Positions 5,975 to 7,043 of a stretch of 7,043 nt of DNA are shown here, piece by piece. The DNA is taken from positions 1 through 7,043 of the forward strand of contig DVOL01000053.1 in assembly GCA_018713505.1 (NCBI GenBank), read 5' to 3'. Numbering within the stretch: the first letter of the stretch is position 1; every line of letters starts with the position of its first letter. Below the pieces are notes generated by a model. That model saw nothing but the letters and a program-made list of their open reading frames with translations, was not told the origin of the DNA and ran no database searches. Both the position numbers and the translations under genes were made by a program. This DNA comes from Faeciplasma avium (lineage in GTDB: Bacteria; Bacillota; Clostridia; Oscillospirales; Ruminococcaceae).

Positions 5975-6051
5975 GGCCCGGTAGTTCAGTTGGTTAGAAC
6001 GCTAGCCTGTCACGCTAGAGGTCGTCGGTTCGAGCCCGATCCGGGTCGCCA
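5975..6051 (+). tRNA. tRNA-Asp (anticodon GUC)
   Basis: The 77 bases form a cloverleaf with acceptor GGCCCGG/CCGGGTC (one G-U pair), anticodon stem CTAGC/GCTAG around CTGTCAC, and anticodon GTC at 6009-6011. Discriminator G, expected for tRNA-Asp, and CCA are encoded. The spacer from tRNA-Val is 31 bases. Confidence 0.97.
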
Positions 6052-6060
6052 TGCTATTTT

Positions 6061-6101
6061 CCAAAATGGTTGTGTACGCAATAGTGTATGCATGGTTTTG
6101 G
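6061..6101 (+). repeat. Inverted and near-direct repeats in the AT-rich spacer before tRNA-Phe
   Basis: The 60-base spacer between tRNA-Asp and tRNA-Phe is about one third GC. CCAAAA (6061-6066) is complementary to TTTTGG (6096-6101). Inside the loop, GTGTACGCA (6072-6080) is nearly repeated as GTGTATGCA (6084-6092). It could be a tRNA-processing hairpin or a chance feature. Confidence 0.35.
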
Positions 6102-6111
6102 TTAATAGTTT

Positions 6112-6187
6112 GCCTCTGTAGCTCAGTTGGTAGAGCAGGGGACTGAAAATCCCCGTGTCATTGGTTCGATTCCGATCGGAGGCACCA
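6112..6187 (+). tRNA. tRNA-Phe (anticodon GAA)
   Basis: The 76 bases fold with acceptor GCCTCTG/CGGAGGC and anticodon stem GGGGA/TCCCC around CTGAAAA. Anticodon GAA is at 6145-6147. Discriminator A and CCA are encoded. Only three bases separate it from tRNA-Gly. Confidence 0.97.
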
Positions 6188-6190
6188 TCT

Positions 6191-6266
6191 GCGGCCGTAG
6201 CTCATCTGGTAGAGCGCCACCTTGCCAAGGTGGAGGTAGCGAGTTCGAGCCTCGTCGGCCGCTCCA
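6191..6266 (+). tRNA. tRNA-Gly (anticodon GCC)
   Basis: The 76 bases fold with a fully paired acceptor GCGGCCG/CGGCCGC and anticodon stem CCACC/GGTGG around TTGCCAA. Anticodon GCC is at 6224-6226. Discriminator T and CCA are encoded. Last gene of the cluster, eight bases before the terminator stem. Confidence 0.97.
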
Positions 6267-6273
6267 GAATAGC

Positions 6274-6324
6274 AAAACGTCGGTTCCGGCACTGTCTGCC
6301 GGTTCCGGCGTTTTCTGTTTGTCT
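6274..6324 (+). terminator. Intrinsic terminator of the tRNA cluster
   Basis: A long hairpin at 6274-6314: ten pairs from AAAACGTCGG against CCGGCGTTTT (one G-U pair), a 2x2 TT/TT internal mismatch, six more pairs (CCGGCA/TGCCGG), and a five-base loop CTGTC. The T run at the base continues as TTTTCTGTTTGTCT. The A's on the 5' side mean it could also work on the opposite strand. Confidence 0.88.
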
Positions 6325-6350
6325 GTGCAAAAGCAAGGCGGAACAAGGCA

Positions 6351-6357
6351 AAGGAGG
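6351..6357 (+). promoter_or_regulatory. Ribosome-binding site that fixes the GTG start of the ABC transporter
   Basis: AAGGAGG ends seven bases before the GTG at 6365, a near-perfect Shine-Dalgarno. No in-frame ATG stands nearby, so the GTG is the best start. Confidence 0.85.
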
Positions 6358-6364
6358 GCACAAC

Positions 6365-7043
6365 GTGATCTTCGGCAAGTACATCAACCGCTATTACCTC
6401 CGGCACGCGCCCACGCTGCTGCTGGGCATCGCGGCGCTGATCCTGGTGGACTACATGCAGCTGATCATCCCGGAGCTGTACCGGATGCTGATCAACGGGG
6501 TGAACAGCGGGCAGGTATTGGTGGGCGGCGCGCCCACAGCCTTCACAAAGCAGGTGCTGATGCAGAACATCTGCCTGCCCATGATCGGCATCGTGGTCTG
6601 CATGGTGTTCGGGCGGTTCTTGTGGCGGATCTGCTTTTTCGGGGCGGCCATCCGGGTCGAGACCGAGCTGCGCAACCGGATGTTCGACCACAGCAAGGAG
6701 CTGTCCCAGTCCTATTACCAGGTGAACAAGGTGGGCAACCTGATGAGCCTGTACACCAACGACCTCGAGACCATCCAGGAGTGCTTCGGGGACGGGGTGC
6801 TGATGTTCTGCGACGCGCTGTTTTTGGGGCTGCTGGCCTTTTGCAAGATGTGGCAGATGGACCGGTCGCTGACGCTGCTGGCCATGATCCCGGCGGCGCT
6901 GATGCTGGCCATCGGCAGCGTGATGGGCAAGGTGATGACCCGACGGTGGGAAGAGCGGCAGCAGGCCTTCGCCGACCTGTCCGACTTCGCGCAGGAGAAT
7001 TTTTCGGGCATCGCGGTGGTCAAAGCCTTTGTCAAGGAGACCA
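6365..7043 (+). CDS. ABC exporter, membrane domain (half-transporter type); 3' part cut by window edge
   Basis: 226 codons of the transmembrane domain of an ABC exporter of the MdlB/BmrA (multidrug or lipid-type) superfamily, where each subunit normally has about six helices followed by an ATPase domain, near 580-620 residues in all. Visible are helix 1 (about 17-37), a loop, helix 2 (about 69-90), the charged RVETELRNRMFDH segment, the YYQVNKVGNLMSLYTNDLETI intracellular loop typical of these exporters, a hydrophobic pair (about 143-186), and the coupling-region motif SGIAVVKAFVKE at the edge. Walker A, signature and Walker B would lie outside, so substrate and ATPase activity cannot be judged. 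It follows the tRNA terminator by about 50 bp. Codon use (CTG, GTG, CGG, ATC) differs clearly from the genes left of the tRNAs. Confidence 0.9.
   Translation, partial: MIFGKYINRYYLRHAPTLLLGIAALILVDYMQLIIPELYRMLINGVNSGQVLVGGAPTAFTKQVLMQNICLPMIGIVVCMVFGRFLWRICFFGAAIRVETELRNRMFDHSKELSQSYYQVNKVGNLMSLYTNDLETIQECFGDGVLMFCDALFLGLLAFCKMWQMDRSLTLLAMIPAALMLAIGSVMGKVMTRRWEERQQAFADLSDFAQENFSGIAVVKAFVKET

Noticed and set aside
5828..6121. 97-codon open frame across the tRNA genes
   Set aside because: It translates two tRNA genes and their spacers.
6158..7035. Minus-strand open frames at the right end
   Set aside because: They are antisense to tRNA-Phe, tRNA-Gly and the ABC gene; the plus-strand frame has a strong ribosome site and clear exporter motifs.
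1..7043. CRISPR array, insertion sequence, prophage or toxin-antitoxin genes
   Set aside because: No regularly spaced repeats, transposase motifs, terminal inverted repeats or small paired toxin-like frames were seen.

Overview
The window looks like a chromosomal segment of an endospore-forming member of the Clostridia (Firmicutes/Bacillota), perhaps an Oscillospirales/Ruminococcaceae-type gut or rumen bacterium. The supports are a spoVAC gene, a greA-lysS pair in which LysRS carries a C-terminal tRNA-binding (Trbp111/EMAP-like) domain, a GH39 beta-xylosidase, strong Gram-positive Shine-Dalgarno sites, consensus sigma-A promoters with 17-bp spacers, and tRNA genes with encoded CCA ends. The taxon is an inference; no rRNA or other firm marker is present.

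Layout. Positions 1-4741 hold four genes on the minus strand, transcribed in the order spoVAC (4741-4295), GH39 beta-xylosidase (4120-2612), greA (2483-2007), lysS (1930 to beyond the left edge). GH39 and greA each have a recognisable promoter of their own, so this is a co-directional array with internal promoters rather than one simple operon. greA and lysS are 76 bp apart with a hairpin between them. Divergently on the plus strand, from 4920 to 5786, is a membrane-anchored coiled-coil protein of unknown function. It is followed by a four-gene tRNA cluster, Val(UAC)-Asp(GUC)-Phe(GAA)-Gly(GCC) at 5868-6266, with a consensus promoter and a strong terminator hairpin. The window closes with the 5' part of an ABC exporter gene (from 6365) that runs off the right edge.

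Function. lysS, greA and the tRNAs are housekeeping translation and transcription genes. spoVAC belongs to the spore channel for dipicolinic acid. GH39 should act inside the cell on short xylo-oligosaccharides. The unknown protein has a cytoplasmic charged coiled coil, one membrane helix and an outer domain. No single pathway joins these genes.

Two features deserve most attention. First, base and codon use changes abruptly near each end: inside lysS near 360-425 (about 41% GC on the left, about 60% on the right, by hand count) and after the tRNA cluster (CTG/GTG/CGG-rich codons replace CTT/AGG/ATA-rich ones). Both changes sit at or beside highly conserved sequence, so either recombination or a chimeric assembly could explain them. 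Second, the beta-xylosidase transcript appears to start at a leader that can fold into a three-way junction. I see no CRISPR array, insertion sequence, phage gene, or clear undescribed multi-gene system.
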